Positions 60,940 through 64,000 of a stretch of DNA of 64,000 nucleotides are shown here, one piece after another. Each line of letters opens with the position of its first letter. Position 1 is the first letter of the stretch. The notes under the pieces are model-generated. The model did no database searches, was not told the DNA's origin, and worked only from the letters and a program-made list of their open reading frames with translations. The stretch is taken from contig NZ_JAFJMJ010000001.1 in assembly GCF_017309385.1 (NCBI RefSeq), positions 1,550,001 to 1,614,000 on the forward strand, read 5' to 3'. The stretch is from Amycolatopsis sp. 195334CR. GTDB lineage: Bacteria > Actinomycetota > Actinomycetes > Mycobacteriales > Pseudonocardiaceae. The position numbers were made by a program, and so were the translations under genes.

Positions 60940-61980
60940 CTACCGAAAACGATCGACCACCGTAACCCCCTCCCGCGCCGCCACCACCGAATCCATCTCC
61001 ATCAACACATCCGGCACCTCATCCAACCCAACCCTCCGCCCCACCAACCGATCCAGGTCAAGCCCCGCCGAAGCCACCAACGACAACATCTCCGGGTACT
61101 CGTGCGCCTGCAACCCATGCGTCCCAACGATCCGCAGCTCCCCCGCGATCACCTCGTGCATGGCGATCGGCGGCACCCCCTGCTCCGGCGGCATCAACCC
61201 CACCTGCACGTGAATCCCCCGCTTCCGCAACGAGGAAACCGACGCCGCACAGGTCGACGGCAACCCCACGCAGTCCAACGACACGTGCGCCCCACCGCCG
61301 GTGATCTCCTTGACCGCCGACGCCGTGTCCCCACCGGCCACCACAGCTTCGGCCCCCAGCGAACGAGCCAACGCCAACGCCGAAGCCGAAAGGTCGACCG
61401 CCACCACCCGCGCCCCGGCCGCCACCGCGAGCATCACCGCCGAGATCCCCGCCCCACCGCACCCGTGCACGGCGACCCACTGCCCCGCCCGCACCTCGCC
61501 CTGCCGCACCACCGCGCGGAACGCCGTGGCGAACCGGCAGCCGAGCGCCGCGGCGGTGACGTAACCCAGCGAATCCGGCAACCGCACCAGGTTCACCATC
61601 GCCCGGTCGATCGCGACCTGCTCGGCGAACGAACCCCAGTGCGTGGCCCCCGGCTGGAACTGCCGGTCGCAGATGTGCCCGTACCCGGCCGCGCACTGCT
61701 CGCACGTCCCGCAGGCGCAGACGAACGGCACGGTCACCCGCTCACCGACCGACCACCCGCGCACCCCGGCCCCCACCGACAGGATCCGCCCGGCCAGTTC
61801 GTGCCCGGCCACGTGCGGCAGCGTGACACTGGTGTCGTGCCCCTGGAGCGAGTGCCAGTCGCTGCGGCACACGCCGGTCGCTTCCACCGCGATCACCACG
61901 CCGTCGGCGGACGCCACCGGATCGGGCACCTCCCGCAGCACCGGCCGCACCCCGTACTCCTCGAAAACGACCGCGCGCAT
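60940..61980 (-). CDS. Zinc-dependent alcohol dehydrogenase
   Basis: 346 aa from ATG 61980. Catalytic zinc ligands Cys in ATGVCRSDWH and His-Glu in GHELAGRI; structural zinc cysteines in CACGTCEQCAAGYGHIC; Rossmann motif GCGGAGISAVMLAVAAG with Asp after the second strand (VAVDLS), indicating NAD. A medium-chain dehydrogenase oxidising an alcohol. It is divergent from the APC permease, with an 83-bp shared promoter gap. Confidence 0.94.
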   Translation of the reverse strand: MRAVVFEEYGVRPVLREVPDPVASADGVVIAVEATGVCRSDWHSLQGHDTSVTLPHVAGHELAGRILSVGAGVRGWSVGERVTVPFVCACGTCEQCAAGYGHICDRQFQPGATHWGSFAEQVAIDRAMVNLVRLPDSLGYVTAAALGCRFATAFRAVVRQGEVRAGQWVAVHGCGGAGISAVMLAVAAGARVVAVDLSASALALARSLGAEAVVAGGDTASAVKEITGGGAHVSLDCVGLPSTCAASVSSLRKRGIHVQVGLMPPEQGVPPIAMHEVIAGELRIVGTHGLQAHEYPEMLSLVASAGLDLDRLVGRRVGLDEVPDVLMEMDSVVAAREGVTVVDRFR

Positions 61981-62063
61981 CCCACTCCCCGTCCCTGAGT
62001 TGACCCGAACCGGTGATGAGATCAAACTCTGCCCCCAGCGTCGCCAACGGACCAGGGGGCAGC

Positions 62064-63443
62064 ATGAGCGAGCTGAACCACGCGCTGAGCACCCGCCAGC
62101 TGTCGATGATCGCGATCGGCGGCGTGATCGGCGCCGGGCTGTTCGTCGGCAGCGGCAAGGCCATCAAAACCGCGGGCCCCGGCGTGCTGATCGCCTACGT
62201 GGTGGCGGGCGCGGTGGTGGTGCTGGTGATGCGCATGCTGGCCGAGCTGGCGGTCGCGTCCCCGGACACCGGCTCGTTCGCCACCTACGCCACCCGCGAA
62301 CTCGGCTCGTGGGCCGGGGTGACGATCGGCTGGCTCTACGCCTACCAGTGGTGCGTGATCATCGGCTTCGAGGCGATCACCGGCGCCGCGATCACCGTCA
62401 AGCTGGTGCCCGCGCTGCCGTCCTGGCTGGCCGCGTTGATCTTCACCACCGTGCTCACCGCGGTGAACCTGATCAGCGTGCGCTCGTTCGGCCGGTTCGA
62501 GTTCTGGTTCGCGATGATCAAGGTGTGCGCGATCGCCCTCTTCATCGCCATCGGGGTGTACGCGATCCTCGGCTTCTTCCCCGGTCAGCCGGCACCCGGC
62601 CTGAGCAACCTGACCGGCCAGGGCGGCTTCCTGCCCAACGGCTGGGGCGCCGTGCTGACCGCGATGACCGTGGTGTTCCTGTCCTTCTTCGGCACCGAGA
62701 TGGTCACCGTCGCGGCCGGCGAGGCGCAGCACCCGGAGGACGCCGTGCGCAAGAGCATGCGCAGCGTGGTCTGGCGGATCCTGGTCTTCTACATCGGGTC
62801 GATCATCGTGGTGGTGACGTTGCTGCCGTGGAACTCCGCCGAGGTCACCGCCAGCCCGTACGCCGCGGTGCTCGGCGGGCTCGGCTTCCCCGCGGTCAGC
62901 GTGATCATGGACCTGATCGTGCTGACCGCGGTGCTGTCCTGCCTGAACTCCGGGGTCTACGCCTCCTCGCGCATGCTCTACTCGATGGCGGGCCGCCGGG
63001 AGGCACCGCGGCTGTTCGGCCGGACGAACCGGCGCGGGGTGCCGGCGGGCGCGGTGCTCGCGTCCTCGTCGATGGGGTTCGCCACCGTGGTGGCCAACTA
63101 CTTCCTGCCGACCGAAACGGTGTTCAACTTCCTCATCGACTCCTCCGGCGCGGTGGCGCTGATCGTCTACCTGTGGATCACCGCCACCCAGCTCCGCGGC
63201 AGGCTGCGGGTCCGGCGCGAAGGCCGGGAGGACGAGCTGCCGCTGCGGATGTGGGCCTTCCCGGTGCTGTCGCTGCTGGTCGTGGTGGTGCTCGCGGCGG
63301 TGGTGGTGGCGATGCTGGTGAACGAGTCCAGCCGCACCTCGATGCTGCTGACCCTGCTGGTCACCGCGATCGCCGTGGTGGCGGGGCTGGTGCAGCAGGC
63401 GCAGCTCAGGTCCGCCGCCGCGGTGGGCCGAGCAGCCGGGTGA
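62064..63443 (+). CDS. APC-family amino-acid permease
   Basis: 459 aa from ATG 62064 (AGGGGGC upstream). Twelve hydrophobic helices; the first carries the substrate-binding IAIGGVIGAGLFVGSG, followed by the family motif SFFGTEMVTVAAGEAQHPEDAVRKS. It resembles GABA/aromatic amino-acid permeases (GabP/AroP group). It imports amino acids with protons. The C-terminal 38 nt overlap the convergent HTH gene. Confidence 0.93.
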   Translation: MSELNHALSTRQLSMIAIGGVIGAGLFVGSGKAIKTAGPGVLIAYVVAGAVVVLVMRMLAELAVASPDTGSFATYATRELGSWAGVTIGWLYAYQWCVIIGFEAITGAAITVKLVPALPSWLAALIFTTVLTAVNLISVRSFGRFEFWFAMIKVCAIALFIAIGVYAILGFFPGQPAPGLSNLTGQGGFLPNGWGAVLTAMTVVFLSFFGTEMVTVAAGEAQHPEDAVRKSMRSVVWRILVFYIGSIIVVVTLLPWNSAEVTASPYAAVLGGLGFPAVSVIMDLIVLTAVLSCLNSGVYASSRMLYSMAGRREAPRLFGRTNRRGVPAGAVLASSSMGFATVVANYFLPTETVFNFLIDSSGAVALIVYLWITATQLRGRLRVRREGREDELPLRMWAFPVLSLLVVVVLAAVVVAMLVNESSRTSMLLTLLVTAIAVVAGLVQQAQLRSAAAVGRAAG

Positions 63444-63699
63444 GCGAGCCGGGCGGCACCTCCAGCACCTCCTCCAGCGCGGTCAGCGCGGCCAGCGACT
63501 CGGGTCGTTCCGGACGGCAGCGGCCCGACTGCCAGTAGCTCAGCGTGGCCAGGCTGACCGGCACGCCGCGTTCGAGCAGGCGGTACCGGGTGCGTTCCAG
63601 GCCGAGGCCCCGCGCCCGGATGGCCGCCCGCAGCGCGGCGGCGAACGGGCCCGTCTCCAGCAGGACCCGCACCTCGCCGCGGTCGGTTCGAACGGTCAT
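63406..63699 (-). CDS. Short HTH protein of an XRE-like family
   Basis: 97 aa from ATG 63699, with GGAG 7 nt upstream. The HTH is LGLERTRYRLLERGVPVSLATLSYWQSGRCRPERPESL, described here by its YRLLERG and SLATLSYWQSG helices. Similar actinomycete regulators usually continue well past the GPPRRR segment, where this one stops, so it may be C-terminally truncated. The longer frame to 63810 has no ribosome site. Overlaps the permease gene. Confidence 0.75.
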   Translation of the reverse strand: MTVRTDRGEVRVLLETGPFAAALRAAIRARGLGLERTRYRLLERGVPVSLATLSYWQSGRCRPERPESLAALTALEEVLEVPPGSLTRLLGPPRRRT

Positions 63700-63836
63700 C
63701 GCGACTCCGCTCCTGACCCCCGGGTCCAGCAGCGTATTCCGGGCGGCGGCTTGATCGGAAGCTTCGCCACCGAAGCGCAACAATGCCCGCCGGGGGCCGA
63801 TATTCCCCAACCCCGGGGCTTGTCCACTATGGACTG

Positions 63837-64000
63837 TCAGCGGGCGCGCACGGCCACGCTCAGCGCCTGCGCGATCTCCTTGCCCAGCGCGTGCGTGGCG
63901 CAGTCCGGCGGGGAACCCACCTTGACCACGATCGGGCCGCCGAACGGCTGGCGCTCGACCACCTCGATGCGCTCGCCGAGGTTGATCGCGTGCTCGGTGA
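63837..64000 (-). CDS. FeoA-domain protein, C-terminal part (possible DtxR-type regulator)
   Basis: Cut by the right edge; only the last 53 codons are seen. They read AINLGERIEVVERQPFGGP, IVVKVG and HALGKEIAQALSVAVRAR, the SH3-like FeoA fold (LGERIxVVERxPFGGP...H.LG.E.A..L.V). This is found either as free FeoA or as the C-terminal domain of DtxR/MntR-type metal regulators. Which one depends on the part outside the window. Confidence 0.6.
   Translation of the reverse strand, partial: TEHAINLGERIEVVERQPFGGPIVVKVGSPPDCATHALGKEIAQALSVAVRAR

Overview
This is very high G+C, densely packed DNA with third-codon-position G/C bias, frequent GTG/TTG starts and many ATGA/GTGA stop-start overlaps. The gene families (SARP-like NB-ARC/TPR regulators, GlxA and MocR regulators, CGNR zinc-finger protein, DUF2786, remnants of a type VII secretion locus, an IdeR/DmdR-type iron box) point to a filamentous actinomycete, most likely Pseudonocardiaceae (Amycolatopsis-like). 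That placement is inference from gene content. No rRNA, tRNA or CRISPR array was seen.

Region 1 (1-30,530) reads as a defence/conflict island. It holds the 3' part of an NB-ARC/TPR protein, a small secreted peptide, a TIR-like protein, and a four-gene minus-strand operon (TIR, KGGVGR-variant MinD-like ATPase, winged-helix-like protein, dual-ATPase HerA-like protein; 3,432-9,359). Divergent from that operon is a type II Wadjet condensin set jetA-jetB-jetC (9,667-16,216) with no jetD nuclease beside it. After some housekeeping-type genes (AraC regulator, S33 peptidase, epoxide hydrolase, a three-gene two-component operon) comes a decayed type VII secretion/polymorphic-toxin locus with a 17-bp tandem repeat that breaks the reading frame. 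Next are two head-to-head paralogous PD-(D/E)XK nuclease-SF1 helicases. Last is a single gene of about 50% G+C fusing a SIR2 NADase-like domain to a Ser/Thr protein kinase. It is flanked by perfect 25-bp direct repeats that split a transcription terminator. This cassette and the TIR-HerA operon beside the jetD-less Wadjet are the best candidates for undescribed systems.

Region 2 (30,527-43,700) holds a MacAB-like ABC exporter with adaptor and lipoprotein, divergent from an OmpR/kinase pair; a Fic AMP-transferase; a TetR regulator divergent from a second epoxide hydrolase; two quinone-oxidoreductase-like enzymes behind a MerR-type operator; a YCII/DGPF protein; an alpha/beta hydrolase lacking its nucleophile serine; and a shortened methyltransferase.

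Region 3 (43,700-64,000) holds HPr, a VOC/TPR protein, GlxA plus isochorismatase, TetR plus DUF4865, an iron-box-controlled siderophore-binding lipoprotein, a MocR regulator, hydrolase plus SDR, DUF2786, a second OmpR/kinase pair facing an MMPL transporter, an MFS transporter divergent from a CGNR regulator, a VOC protein, an ABC exporter, a zinc alcohol dehydrogenase, an APC permease, a short HTH protein and the C-terminus of a FeoA-domain protein. Non-coding stretches carry degenerate minisatellites and long perfect palindromes that look like interspersed repeat families.
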